In this document: piece after piece, positions 1 through 8,408 of the stretch
How the letters are laid out: each line of letters begins with the position of its first letter
Numbering within the stretch: position 1 is the first letter of the stretch
Origin: Pseudomonadota bacterium
GTDB taxonomy: Bacteria > Pseudomonadota > Alphaproteobacteria > Acetobacterales > Acetobacteraceae
NCBI GenBank assembly: GCA_021826565.1
Contig: JAKAZJ010000001.1
Location: forward strand, 1-30,480
Direction of reading: 5' to 3'
DNA length: 30,480 nucleotides
The notes under the pieces: generated by a model
Seen by the model: only the letters and a program-made list of their open reading frames with translations
Told to the model about the DNA's origin: nothing
The model's database searches: none
Translations under genes and position numbers: made by a program

Positions 1-1066
1 GGCGGTATCCGCTGGCCGGCCTGCTGTTGATTGCGGTAGCGGCGATGCTGTCCGGCCGGCGCGATCAGTTGGGGATCGTGCGCTGGGGCCGGCGGTTGCG
101 TCGCGAGACGCTGGCGGCGATCGGGGTTCATCGCAACCGTATTCCCGCGCCGTCGGTGTGGTCTGAGTTGTTCCGCAGCCTCGATGTCGGGGCGTTGGAA
201 CGGGCCCTGGGCGGCTGGGTGCGCGGCGCGCAGCCGGCGGGGCAGGTCGCGATCGACGGCAAACGGTTGCGCGGCAGCGCCACGGCCACGTCGCCCGGCG
301 TGCATCTGCTGGCGGCATTCAGCGACCACCTGGCCGGCGTGATCGGCCAGTTGCGGGTGGCACCCGAGGCCAACGAGATCACCGCAGCGGTAGAACTGTT
401 GAAGACGCTGCCTCTGAAGGCGTCATCATCACCGGCGATGCGATGTTCACCCAGCGGGAGATTTGTCGTCTTATCATCGAACGGGGCGGGGACTATTTCT
501 TCACCGTGAAAGACAACCAGCCGGCGCTGAAAGCCGACATCGCCCTGGCCTTCGGGCCGGATTCCCCCCTGTGCGGAATGGTCGCCGCCGCCTGACCGCA
601 GCAAGGCGGCCCGAACCCGCGACAAAGCCCATGGCCGGATCGAGACCCGCCGCATCGAGGTGACCTCGACCTTGGCCGCGCATCTCGCGCCGACCTGGTC
701 CGGCGTGGCGCAGGTCTGCCGCCTGACCCGCCAGCGCCGGCGGCACGGCAAACAGAGTACCGAGACCGTCTATGCCATCACCAGCCTGACCGCCGCCGAG
801 GCCACGCCGGCGCGCCTGCTCGCCTTGGCGCGCACCCATTGGGGGATCGAGAACCGCCTGCACTATGTGCGCGATGTCGCCTGGGGAGAGGATCAGGGGC
901 GAACCCGCACCGGCGCAGCACCCCAGGTGCTCGCCGCCCTGCGCAACGCCGCCCTCACCCTCATCCGACGCCGCCGCCTCACCCCAGCCGAAGCCTTCGA
1001 CCACTTCTCCGCAGACCAGCACAAAGCCATCACGGCGGTCCGACAGGGGAGAACCGAATGACCCTG
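1..1066 (+). mobile_element. ISAs1-family insertion sequence, right part (left end outside window)
   Basis: The element enters from before base 1 and carries a transposase of the ISAs1 (H-repeat-like) group. The right end is placed at 1066 because the transposase stop codon (1059-1061) is followed directly by CCTG, so the end read inward begins CAGGGTCATT. The ISAs1 copy at 21410 ends the same way (CAGGGCTACC), with CAGGG just past its stop codon. The two elements differ in sequence, so they are separate family members and not a recent duplication. Only 8 bases separate this end from the TTGACA box of the next operon, so the insertion is adjacent to, but apparently does not break, that promoter. 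The target duplication cannot be checked because the left end is missing. Confidence 0.75.
3..1061 (+). pseudogene. ISAs1-family transposase, two frameshifts
   Basis: DDE transposase of the ISAs1 family. The reading frame is already open at base 3 (RYPLAGLLLIAVAAML), so the true start lies upstream. The three catalytic regions are visible but in different frames: AIDGKRLRGS (about 249-278), TGDAMFTQRE (about 431-460) and HWGIENRLHYVRDVAWGED (about 837-893). The first frame is lost near 417-421, where a G seems missing from a GGG run. The second frame runs to a TGA at 593-595 and the original frame is regained after the C6 run at 564-569. With both shifts corrected, the fragment gives about 345 residues, close to a full family member of about 370. 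Both lesions sit in homopolymers, so sequencing error is possible, but as read the gene is inactive. Confidence 0.85.
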
Positions 1067-1074
1067 CGGCCCTA

Positions 1075-1103
1075 TTGACAGCGCTTCCATGAGAGCGTTT
1101 TCA
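1075..1103 (+). promoter_or_regulatory. Promoter -35 box with two abutting LacI-type operator-like sites
   Basis: A perfect TTGACA (1075-1080) lies upstream of the ABC transporter operon. Overlapping it is TGACAGCGCTTCCA (1076-1089), an imperfect palindrome around AGCGCT. It is followed without a gap by TGAGAGCGTTTTCA (1090-1103), another imperfect palindrome around a central CG. Palindromes of about 14 bp with a central CG are the usual form of LacI-family operators, and two in tandem over the promoter would allow repression of a sugar operon. The -10 region at the ideal spacing (1098-1103, TTTTCA) is poor. The first 21 bases of this site recur exactly at 6440-6460. No LacI-type regulator is encoded in the window, so the regulator assignment is inference. 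Confidence 0.5.
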
Positions 1104-1261
1104 TGTGGAGCGTGGGAGGAAAACAAGTGTCGGGATACCGGCGGCCGTTCAATGGCATCAACCAAGTCGCGCCGTCGTGTATCGGCCGGCAGGGTATGAT
1201 GCTGCCAGGTCGGCTGCGGTCTCTCGTCTCCCTTCCGCCGAATATTAGGAGAGGACCAGCA

Positions 1262-2608
1262 ATGAATCCGAATGGATGGCGTCCGCGGCGGCGGCAACTC
1301 CTCACCGGCGGCGCTCTGGCTGCCGGCACATTGATGTTGCCGGGCAAGGCGCCGGCGGCGATCGGCAAGAAGCCGCTGTCTGGCGTCACCCTCAACGTCT
1401 CATGCTGGAGCGCGCCTTATCCGCTGTTCCTCGCCAAATACATCCCCGAGTTCGAGGAGCTGACCGGCGCGCGGGTCAGCTACACCACGCCGTCGTTTCC
1501 GATCTATGACCAGCGCATGGACCTGGCGCTCGCCACCAACAGCGACGCCTACGACGTGATCAACGTCACCTTCATCTTCATCGGCCGCTGGATCGGCGCT
1601 GGCTGGGTCACGCCGCTCGATCAGTTCATCGCCAACCCGAAGCTCACGCCGGCCGGCTGGGACGTGGCGGATTTCCTACCGGGGACCACCAACGTCTTCA
1701 AGGATGCCAAGGGCCAGCTCTGCGCCATCCCCTGGATCGCCGACATCACGATGGCCGGCGCCTCCCGCTACGACCTGATCCGCAAGGCGGGCTTCACCCT
1801 GCCCGACACCTTCGCCGAGATGCCGAAAATGCTGGCGGCGGTGAACGGGAAGGATGGCCTTCCCGGCTTCATCGTCGAAAACCACTACGGCTGGTCCTTC
1901 GTGGGCTACCTGCAGGGCTTCGGGGCCAACGTCTTCCGCAATCCCCCGCACGACCTGATGCCGGTGCTCGACACGCCGGAGGCGGTCGAGGCGGCCAGTT
2001 TCTTCAGCAATCTGCTCAGCAAATATGGCCCGAAGGGCGCGCTTTCCTACACCTATGACGAAGTGGTCGTCGCCCTGCAGAACGGCCAGATGAACTACTC
2101 CACCAATAACGAGGATTTCCTCACGCAAATGGCATCGCCCGGGAGTAAGGTGCGCGAGACCTGCGCCTTCTCGCTGTTTCCCGCCGGTCCCGCCGGCCGC
2201 TTCCCGCAGATCGCCACGCACGGCTGGGGCATCCCCGTCGGCTCGCGCAAGAAAGATGCTGCCTGGCAGTTCATCACCTGGGCGATGTCGAAGCCGCTGC
2301 TGCTGCGCATGTTCCGCGAGCAGGGCTGGAGTTCGGTCACCAGGAAGTCGATCATCGAGTTGCCCGAGTTCAAGCGCAAGCTGACCTACAACGGCTTCGA
2401 CGTCGCCAAGATGTATCTCGACACCATCGATCTCGGCGCCAAGGGCTACATGGCCTACCGCACCGTGCCGCCTTATCCGCAGGTCGATCGCGAGATCACC
2501 ATTGCCATCGAGAGCATCGTCTCGGGCGAGAAATCGGCGAAGGCGGCGATGGCGGCGGGGCAGCGCAACTCCCTCGCGCAACTGCGCCGTGCCGGCGTGA
2601 AGCTCTGA
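1262..2608 (+). CDS. ABC transporter sugar-binding protein (extracellular family 1), Tat-exported
   Basis: Periplasmic solute-binding protein of 448 residues, a normal length for carbohydrate-binding (MalE/UgpB-like) family 1 proteins. The start at 1262 is chosen over in-frame upstream codons because AGGAGAGG (1247-1254) lies 7 bases before it. It also places a twin-arginine signal at the N terminus: RPRRRQLL at residues 7-14, then a hydrophobic stretch and an Ala-Pro-Ala cleavage region near residue 34. The mature part has family features: an opening beta-strand followed by a cluster-1-like ELTGARVSY segment, and ATHGWGIPVGSRKKDAAWQFITWAMS around residues 320-345. It is followed after 10 bases by the permease genes, so it supplies substrate to that transporter. 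The ligand cannot be read from sequence; a sugar or polyol is likely from the family. Confidence 0.9.
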   Translation: MNPNGWRPRRRQLLTGGALAAGTLMLPGKAPAAIGKKPLSGVTLNVSCWSAPYPLFLAKYIPEFEELTGARVSYTTPSFPIYDQRMDLALATNSDAYDVINVTFIFIGRWIGAGWVTPLDQFIANPKLTPAGWDVADFLPGTTNVFKDAKGQLCAIPWIADITMAGASRYDLIRKAGFTLPDTFAEMPKMLAAVNGKDGLPGFIVENHYGWSFVGYLQGFGANVFRNPPHDLMPVLDTPEAVEAASFFSNLLSKYGPKGALSYTYDEVVVALQNGQMNYSTNNEDFLTQMASPGSKVRETCAFSLFPAGPAGRFPQIATHGWGIPVGSRKKDAAWQFITWAMSKPLLLRMFREQGWSSVTRKSIIELPEFKRKLTYNGFDVAKMYLDTIDLGAKGYMAYRTVPPYPQVDREITIAIESIVSGEKSAKAAMAAGQRNSLAQLRRAGVKL

Positions 2609-2618
2609 TCCGAGCCCG

Positions 2619-3515
2619 ATGAGAGTCGCCAGCGCCTGGTCGGTCGAACAGCGGCGGGCCTTCACCATCGGCCTGATGCCGGCGCTGGTTGTGCTCGCCG
2701 CCGTCACGCTTGGCCCGGCGATCTACCTGGTCGTCACCAGCCTGACCCCGCTTACCCCGGTCCGACCCGGCAGCGGACTCAACTTCTCCACCCCGCTCGC
2801 CAACTACCGCCAGGCGTTGTTCGAGAGCAGTTTCCTGCACTCGGTCTGGCTGCAGCTCGAGCTGTCGGCGATGACCGTCGGGTTGCAGACGCTGATCGGC
2901 CTCGGCCTCGCGCTGCTGCTGAACGTCGAATCCCGCTTCATGGAGGCGGTGCGCACGGGGTTCCTGGTGCCGATGGTGCTGCCGCCGATCGTGGTTGCGA
3001 TCATCTGGAAGATCCTCTACACGCCGGGCATCAGCCCGTTGTATGCGGTGCTCGGGTTCTTCGGCGTGTCCGCGGGATCGCTGATCACCAGCCCGGCCAC
3101 GGCGTTGCCGGCGATTGCGGTGGCCGACACTTGGGAGTGGTTTCCTTTCACCCTGCTGATGCTGCTGGCCGCCCTGCAGATGATGCCGCAGGAGCCGCTC
3201 GAGGCCGCGCGCATCGACGGCGCGAGCTCGTGGCAGATGTTCTGGTACGTGCGGCTGCCCTTCATCCGCCCGGCGCTCACCGTCGCCGTGTTGTTCCGCC
3301 TGATCGACAGCATCAAGGCCTTCCCGCTGATCTACGTGCTGACGAATGGCGGTCCCGGCTTGGCCACCGAGGTCACGAACTACTACGCCTTCGTCCAGAC
3401 CTTTAATTTCGCCTATTGGGGCTATGGCAGCGCCATCGCGACCTTGATGGTGGCCGGCGTCTTCGTCCTCAGCCTCGCCATCGCCCGCCTTGGCGGCACT
3501 GTGGTCGATGAGTAG
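2619..3515 (+). CDS. ABC transporter permease, MalF/UgpA-like
   Basis: Inner-membrane permease of 298 residues with about six hydrophobic segments. The cytoplasmic coupling (EAA) motif is at about residues 193-215 (EAARIDGASSWQMFWYVRLP), which docks on the ATPase in this family. The first helix (residues 17-40) is preceded by a short basic N terminus, as in UgpA-type permeases, without the long periplasmic insertion of enteric MalF. The Shine-Dalgarno sequence is weak, but the gene lies only 10 bases after the binding-protein stop and overlaps the second permease, so translational coupling is likely. It pairs with the next gene to form the membrane channel. Confidence 0.92.
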   Translation: MRVASAWSVEQRRAFTIGLMPALVVLAAVTLGPAIYLVVTSLTPLTPVRPGSGLNFSTPLANYRQALFESSFLHSVWLQLELSAMTVGLQTLIGLGLALLLNVESRFMEAVRTGFLVPMVLPPIVVAIIWKILYTPGISPLYAVLGFFGVSAGSLITSPATALPAIAVADTWEWFPFTLLMLLAALQMMPQEPLEAARIDGASSWQMFWYVRLPFIRPALTVAVLFRLIDSIKAFPLIYVLTNGGPGLATEVTNYYAFVQTFNFAYWGYGSAIATLMVAGVFVLSLAIARLGGTVVDE

Positions 3516-4380
3516 CGCCACTGTCTTCGCACCCGGCGCGCTGGATCGGGTACACTCCCGCCGCCGGCGGCACCCGCGGTGGCGGCGGGCGGCCGTGCAG
3601 GGTCTCGCCGCCGCCCTGCTCATGCTCGCGCTCGCGCCGGTGCTCTGGCTCGTGCAGATGTCGTTCCGCTCCAATTCTGACATTCTCAATGCCGGCCTCG
3701 CCTTCACGCCCACGCTTGCCAACTATCGGGCGCTTGCCGGCGGCGGCTTTCCGGCCTCCTTTGCCAACAGTCTGGAGGCGAGCACCGGATCGACTGTGCT
3801 GTCGCTCGTGATCGGCGTGCCGGCCGCGTACGCGCTGACCCGCTTCCCGTTCCGGTCGCGCGGGAAGATCGCGATGTGGATCCTGGTCACCCGCATGGCC
3901 CCGCCGATCGCCTTCACCATCCCGTTCTTCCTTGCCTACAGCTATGTCGGGCTGATCGATACGGTCTCCGGTCTGGTGCTGATCTATCTCACGTTCAACC
4001 TAGCCATGGTGATCTGGACCATGCGCAGCTTCTTCGCGGCGGTACCGCGCTCGCTGGAGGAAGCCGCCTGGATCGACGGCGCCGGCGTGTGGCAGGCGTT
4101 CGTGCGCGTCACCCTGCCGCTGTCGGCGCCCGGGTTGGCGGCCACCGGCATCCTGTGTTTCATCATGTCGTGGAACGATTTCTTCTTCGCTCTGATCCTG
4201 ACGCGCACTCGCGCCATGACGGCACCGGTTGCCATCGTCAATTTCATGCAGTATTCTGGCTGGGAATGGGGTAAGATCGCTGCCGCCGGCGTGCTCGTAC
4301 TGCTGCCAGTGCTGATCTTCACGTTCTTTGTCCGCTCCTATCTGGTGAGCGGCTTGATGGCCGGCAGCGTCAAGGAATAG
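3508..4380 (+). CDS. ABC transporter permease, MalG/UgpE-like
   Basis: Second inner-membrane permease, 290 residues. The EAA coupling motif is at about residues 183-205 (EEAAWIDGAGVWQAFVRVTLP). The ATG at 3508 overlaps the stop of the first permease by 8 bases; an in-frame TTG at 3490 is a less likely start. The N terminus is very basic (HSRRRRHPRWRR) before the first membrane helix, consistent with an inside-facing N terminus. MalG-type proteins normally end at about 270-290 residues, so the length is ordinary. It works with the permease at 2619. The ATP-hydrolysing subunit that both need is not encoded in this window; a shared MalK/UgpC-type protein elsewhere must be assumed. Confidence 0.92.
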   Translation: MSSATVFAPGALDRVHSRRRRHPRWRRAAVQGLAAALLMLALAPVLWLVQMSFRSNSDILNAGLAFTPTLANYRALAGGGFPASFANSLEASTGSTVLSLVIGVPAAYALTRFPFRSRGKIAMWILVTRMAPPIAFTIPFFLAYSYVGLIDTVSGLVLIYLTFNLAMVIWTMRSFFAAVPRSLEEAAWIDGAGVWQAFVRVTLPLSAPGLAATGILCFIMSWNDFFFALILTRTRAMTAPVAIVNFMQYSGWEWGKIAAAGVLVLLPVLIFTFFVRSYLVSGLMAGSVKE

Positions 4381-4414
4381 TGCCGCGATCGGCAGACTAC
4401 CCCACGGGAGCGCA

Positions 4415-6094
4415 ATGACACATGACGACCGGTCGGCGGCCAACCCGTTCACAGCAACAGGACGCGGCATGAGCGCGGACGCCGGCACCTGGGACCATAT
4501 CGTCATCGGCGCGGGGTCTGCCGGCTGCGCGATCGCCGCCCGTCTGTCGGCGGCGGGGCGCCGTGTGCTGGTGCTGGAAGCCGGCGGACCTGACAGCGGT
4601 CGGTGGCTGCGCATCCCGCTCGGGGTCGGTCGGATCATCCATGACCCAGGTGTGGTGTGGCAGTTTCGCACGGAGCCGGAGGCAGGGGCGGGCGGGCGGA
4701 GCCTCTATTGGCCGCGCGGCAAGGTTCTGGGTGGATCGAGCTCGGTCAACGGCATGATCTGGGTGCGTGGCGATCCCGCACGCTATAATGCATGGGGCGA
4801 CACCGGCTGCCCCGGTTGGAACTGGCGGTCGATGGAGCCGGTGCTGCGCGGGATGGAGGATTTTCCCGGCGGCGACGCGGCATCGCGCGGGCGGGGAGGC
4901 CCCGTATCTATCGAAACCCTTGGCGGTGGTGACAAGATGACTGACGCCTTCCTCGAAGCCTGCCGCGGCGTTGGCATCCCCGCCAACCCGGACTACAACG
5001 GCGCCCGCCACGAAGGGGTGGGGCGGCTGCAGGTTTCCACTCGGCGCGGCGAACGCTGCAGCGCAGCCGTCGCGTATCTACGCCCGGCGCTCGGAAAGGA
5101 TCGTCTGCGTGCCGAAACGCGGGCGTTCGTCCGTCGCGTGGTATTCGACGGTACGCGGGCGTGCGGGGTGGAATTTCTCCAGGATGGCGAGTTGCACCAT
5201 GCGGCGGTGCGGCTGGATGTCATCCTGGCGGCCGGCGCAATCCAGTCGCCACAGCTGCTGGAGCTGTCCGGTGTGGGCGATGCGCGGCGCCTGCGGGCTC
5301 TCGGCATCCCGGTGGTGGCGGACCTGCCGGGCGTCGGGGAGAACCTGTCCGATCACTATCATGTCCGCGTCACCTACCGTTCGCGCGGCGTGATCACGGT
5401 GAACGACCTCGTGAACCGACCCTGGCGATATGGACCGCGCGCCTGGCTGGAGTACCAACTGCGCGGCACCGGGCTGCTGTCCGGCGTCTCGGCGACCGCA
5501 CACGCGCTCGCCCGCACCACGCCCGAATCGCCCTATCCGGATACCAAGCTGCAATTGCACAAGATCAGCGCGGCCGATAATGCCGGAACCACGCGAGAGA
5601 CGGGGCTCGACCGGTTCTCTGGCGTCTCGATCGGCTTCTTCCAGCTCTATCCGGACTCGCGCGGCTCGGTGCACGCGGTCTCGCCCGACCTGACGGAGCC
5701 GCCGCGGATCGTCGCCAATTATCTGGCGGCGTCAAAGGACCGTGCCGCGGTGGTGCGCGGGCTGCGGCTGACCCGCAGGATCGGCTCCCACCCGGCGCTG
5801 CTCTCCTTCCTTGTGGACGAGACCCGGCCCGGCACCGGAACCGTCGAGGACGCCGCGTTGCTCGACTACGCCCGCCAGGTCGGCCAGACCTCGTACCATC
5901 CGGTGGGCACTTGCCGGATGGGCAATGACGCCGATGCGGTGGTCGATCCTGCATGCTGCGTGCGGGGCGTCGAGGGGCTGCGGGTGGCCGATGCGTCGGT
6001 GATGCCGTTCCTGGTCTCCTCCAACACAAACGCGCCGTCCATCGCCATCGGCGAGCGCGCCGCGCAGATCATGCTGCACGGGACGAATGCCTGA
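4415..6094 (+). CDS. GMC-family FAD-dependent oxidoreductase
   Basis: Glucose-methanol-choline family flavoprotein of 559 residues, the usual family length, predicted cytoplasmic because no export signal is visible. The FAD-binding GAGSAG is at residues 32-37 and LVLEAG follows. GMC signature 1 (GKVLGGSSSVNGMIWVRG) is at about residues 101-118 and signature 2 (GAIQSPQLLELSGVG) near 274. The catalytic histidine is in SYHPVGTCRMG near residue 495, followed by SSNTNAP. Such enzymes oxidise an alcohol group of a sugar, polyol or choline-like compound. It lies 34 bases after the permease gene in the same operon, so it probably oxidises what the ABC transporter imports. An alternative ATG at 4469 would remove a non-conserved 18-residue leader. 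A decayed second copy of its central region lies at 11050-11200. Confidence 0.92.
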   Translation: MTHDDRSAANPFTATGRGMSADAGTWDHIVIGAGSAGCAIAARLSAAGRRVLVLEAGGPDSGRWLRIPLGVGRIIHDPGVVWQFRTEPEAGAGGRSLYWPRGKVLGGSSSVNGMIWVRGDPARYNAWGDTGCPGWNWRSMEPVLRGMEDFPGGDAASRGRGGPVSIETLGGGDKMTDAFLEACRGVGIPANPDYNGARHEGVGRLQVSTRRGERCSAAVAYLRPALGKDRLRAETRAFVRRVVFDGTRACGVEFLQDGELHHAAVRLDVILAAGAIQSPQLLELSGVGDARRLRALGIPVVADLPGVGENLSDHYHVRVTYRSRGVITVNDLVNRPWRYGPRAWLEYQLRGTGLLSGVSATAHALARTTPESPYPDTKLQLHKISAADNAGTTRETGLDRFSGVSIGFFQLYPDSRGSVHAVSPDLTEPPRIVANYLAASKDRAAVVRGLRLTRRIGSHPALLSFLVDETRPGTGTVEDAALLDYARQVGQTSYHPVGTCRMGNDADAVVDPACCVRGVEGLRVADASVMPFLVSSNTNAPSIAIGERAAQIMLHGTNA

Positions 6095-6439
6095 GCTGGG
6101 GGGTGAAGGTCGAGGATTGAACGGGCTCCGTGTTTGTGGCGGGCCAATGCGTGGTATTCCGGCTACGGTCATGGAAGCGTTGTTGCTGACCGCAATCGTC
6201 TGGGCGCCAAACCTATGCTGCGTCGGGGGCGCGTCTATTGCAGTGCCCGCCGGGTCCCGCCGGTGTGCCCGGCTGAGCCGATCGGTCACGCTCGCCTGCG
6301 CGGCCGGTCGGGTTTCACCCAAGGTGTGCGAGCGCATGACCAGGCGTCCCCCCGGCGCGCCGGATCTGGAGCGGGGCCGTGGCCCAGCGGACGGCGACGA
6401 GCCCTGCTGTCGTGAGAAGCAGGAAATGACCGAGGAGCG

Positions 6440-6471
6440 CCTATTGACAGCGCTTCCATGGCGGCTATCGT
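6440..6471 (+). promoter_or_regulatory. Second copy of the TTGACA/LacI-type operator motif
   Basis: Bases 6440-6460 repeat 1071-1091 exactly (21 bases), including TTGACA (6444-6449) and the TGACAGCGCTTCCA half-palindrome (6445-6458). The similarity stops after the ATG that ends the repeat; the second palindrome present at 1090 is absent. A possible -10, TATCGT (6466-6471), lies 16 bases after the -35, making this copy look at least as promoter-like as the first. No gene starts within a sensible distance downstream except the distant MFS gene at 7050. It could be a relic of a second operon under the same regulator or the footprint of a rearrangement. Confidence 0.4.
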
Positions 6472-6664
6472 GAACTGTGTATGATGAGGCACTGTCCTGT
6501 GGTCGATATGGGGCAGATCCAACAGCTCTTGTTGCGGGGCCATCCTGCATCTTCAACGGAACTGGCGAGGTTCCATCCGTGACCGAAGCCGCTCGGGCCA
6601 TCTACTGCTTGCTTGACAACCGACTGATCTCTGATTGTGTCCCCCCGGGTGGTGTAGGAGCTAT

Positions 6665-6722
6665 GGATAAGTGGCCCGCCGGAGCGACGGCCGAGTGTCC
6701 GGCGCAGGCGGGCTTCTTATCC
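6665..6722. repeat. Long inverted repeat, 16-base arms
   Basis: GGATAAGTGGCCCGCC (6665-6680) pairs with GGCGGGCTTCTTATCC (6707-6722) at 14 of 16 positions, around a 26-base loop that is itself GC-rich. No T-run follows, so it is not a typical intrinsic terminator. Because it lies about 90 bases upstream of an IS256-like transposase remnant, it may belong to the left end of that element or be a small palindromic element of its own. Confidence 0.5.
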
Positions 6723-6808
6723 ACAACGGCGGCCACCGAGGTGGTCACCGTGGCGGCTCCGGATAGGGTTGGGTTGCGAGACGCACCTTCACCTCGAGGA
6801 CCACCACG

Positions 6809-7030
6809 ATGACCAATGGCAAGATCGCTCTTCGCGGGCTTCTGGAGAAGGGTTCCGACGCCGGCTTCCTGCGCGAGATGATCGGCTTTGCTGCCGAACG
6901 GCTGATGTCGCTGGAGACCAAGAGCCTTTGCGCCGCTGCCCCCGGCGAGCGGATGGCGGAGCGGCAGAACTAGCGCAACGGCTACCGTGACCGCGACTAC
7001 ACCACGTCCGGGGACACGGTCGATAGTTAT
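6809..7030 (+). pseudogene. IS256-family transposase, N-terminal remnant
   Basis: The reading frame from ATG 6809 gives MTNGKIALRGLLEKGSDAGF, then LREMIGFAAERLMSLE. It continues, after an in-frame TAG at 6971-6973, with RNGYRDRDYTTSGDTVD. This is the recognisable N-terminal region of IS256-family (mutator-type) transposases, whose usual text is close to AERL...QRNGYRDRDWETRAGTVEL. Only about 73 of some 400 residues remain; the catalytic domain and the right end of the element are gone. The homology stops roughly 20 bases before the start of the MFS gene at 7050, so the deletion endpoint sits directly against that gene. Confidence 0.8.
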
Positions 7031-7049
7031 TGAAGGCGGTCGGAGTAAT

Positions 7050-8408
7050 ATGGAACGTGCGGGGATGCGGGATATGAAACACGAAGACGCATATACTAGG
7101 CTGTTCGGGCAACTGAACACCCAGCGCAGCACGCTTTACGTGCTGAGGCTGGTCTTTGTGTCCGGAGGCGGGATGTTGCTTGATGGGTATAACATCGTCA
7201 TCATCGGCCTCGCTCTGTCGGGAATAAAGACGGCATTCAATCCAAGCCACTTCGCACTGGTTCTAATCGGAGTAAGCGCTCTGGTCGGCGTCATGATCGG
7301 GGCCTTAATGAGCGGCTACATCACGGACAGAGCGGGACGGAAGTTCGTGTTCATCCTCGATCTCGCTCTCCTGGTGCTCGCTGCCCTGCTGAGTGGCCTT
7401 TCGCAAAACATTCCTGAGCTGCTCATCTGCAGGTTTCTCGTTGGCGTTGGCGTAGGAATAGATTTTCCGGTCGCGACATCGTACGTCAGCGAGTTGGTGC
7501 CGGCCAAACGGCGCGGCACGTACATGACACTGGTAATCAATTTCTTCAATGTGGGTGCGCTGATTGCTGTCGTCGTCGCGTACCAGCTTCATCCGCTAGG
7601 TCTCGATTTGGCCTGGAGATACATGTTGGCATTCAGCGCAGGACCGGCCGTATTGTTCTTACTTATACGCATAGGCATCGAGGAGTCGCCGCGATGGTTG
7701 TTCGAACGTGGCCGTGTACACGATGCCATCAGGGTCGTTGAGAAGGCGACTGGTCGACCGATTGGCGCCGACGACAAGGAGTATCTGTTGCACTCTGGCG
7801 TGCGCGAAAGAGGCCTCGCGCCCTACGTGGAGCTTCTCACCAGATATACCAAGGACACGATCTTTATCAGCATCTTTTTTATGCTGTTTCAAATCTTGTT
7901 CGTTTCGACAGGCGTGCTTGAGCCTCTGTTTGCTACGTCGCTCGGCGTGGCGGGCGAGACCACGGCGCTGCTTTACTGGTCCTTCGCGATCGTGGGGGTC
8001 GTCATGATCTCGATCCTAGTTGAGACGCCGCTCGGGCGGCGGCACACGGGCCTTATAGGTCTTGCTGGAACGTCCCTCCTGATCGCTGTTCTAGCCTTCG
8101 TCCCACATTCCTACGCCCTGGTAATTGTAATCGCGTATATCCTGCTGTCCCTTGTGATGAACCTGGCGGCGCCGCTGCACTTTCTCTATTCTCCAGAACT
8201 GTTTCCGACAAGGATCAGGGCAACGGCCGAGGGCTGGAAGCAGGGGGTCGGCAGGGCCGCAGGCATCGCGGTCGCGCTGCTGTCTCCGTTCGTCGGGTTC
8301 AACACCCTGATGTATATCATTTTTGGTTTCAGCGTACTTGCGTTCCTCAACCAATTGTTCTTGGCGAGGGAAACAAGAGGGAAAACGCTCGAGGAACTTT
8401 CGCAATGA
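7050..8408 (+). CDS. MFS transporter, sugar-porter/organic-acid type
   Basis: Twelve-helix major facilitator superfamily carrier of 452 residues. The start at 7050 has GGAG (7042-7045) at good spacing; earlier in-frame starts run into IS256 remnant sequence. Visible family features are LLDGYNIVIIG in helix 1 (an Asp seen in sugar and aromatic-acid porters), the loop 2-3 motif SGYITDRAGRKFVF, RFLVGVGVGIDFPV in helix 4, PAKRRGT after helix 5, and ESPRWLFERGR before the central loop. The C-terminal tail ends RETRGKTLEEL, the typical sugar-porter ending. Codon use is visibly richer in A/T than in the neighbouring genes (many ata, tta, aat and ttt codons), which suggests recent acquisition. The substrate is unknown. 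Confidence 0.9.
   Translation: MERAGMRDMKHEDAYTRLFGQLNTQRSTLYVLRLVFVSGGGMLLDGYNIVIIGLALSGIKTAFNPSHFALVLIGVSALVGVMIGALMSGYITDRAGRKFVFILDLALLVLAALLSGLSQNIPELLICRFLVGVGVGIDFPVATSYVSELVPAKRRGTYMTLVINFFNVGALIAVVVAYQLHPLGLDLAWRYMLAFSAGPAVLFLLIRIGIEESPRWLFERGRVHDAIRVVEKATGRPIGADDKEYLLHSGVRERGLAPYVELLTRYTKDTIFISIFFMLFQILFVSTGVLEPLFATSLGVAGETTALLYWSFAIVGVVMISILVETPLGRRHTGLIGLAGTSLLIAVLAFVPHSYALVIVIAYILLSLVMNLAAPLHFLYSPELFPTRIRATAEGWKQGVGRAAGIAVALLSPFVGFNTLMYIIFGFSVLAFLNQLFLARETRGKTLEELSQ

Larger units (their letters stand above)
6095..6808. other. Gene-poor scar between the GMC gene and the IS256 remnant
   Basis: About 700 bases without a convincing gene. The open frames on either strand here are compositionally poor and match no family I recognise. 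The stretch holds a second copy of the TTGACA/operator motif (6440-6471) and a long hairpin (6665-6722). It ends in the probable left flank of a degraded IS256-family element. The mixture suggests repeated insertion and deletion, with loss of whatever gene the promoter copy once served. Confidence 0.5.

Noticed and set aside
1103..1261. N-terminal extension of the sugar-binding protein
   Set aside because: The Tat signal and a strong ribosome site both place the start at 1262; the extension would bury the export signal.
6477..6812. Possible small gene downstream of the second promoter copy
   Set aside because: No ribosome site, no family resemblance, and it runs through the hairpin and IS flank.
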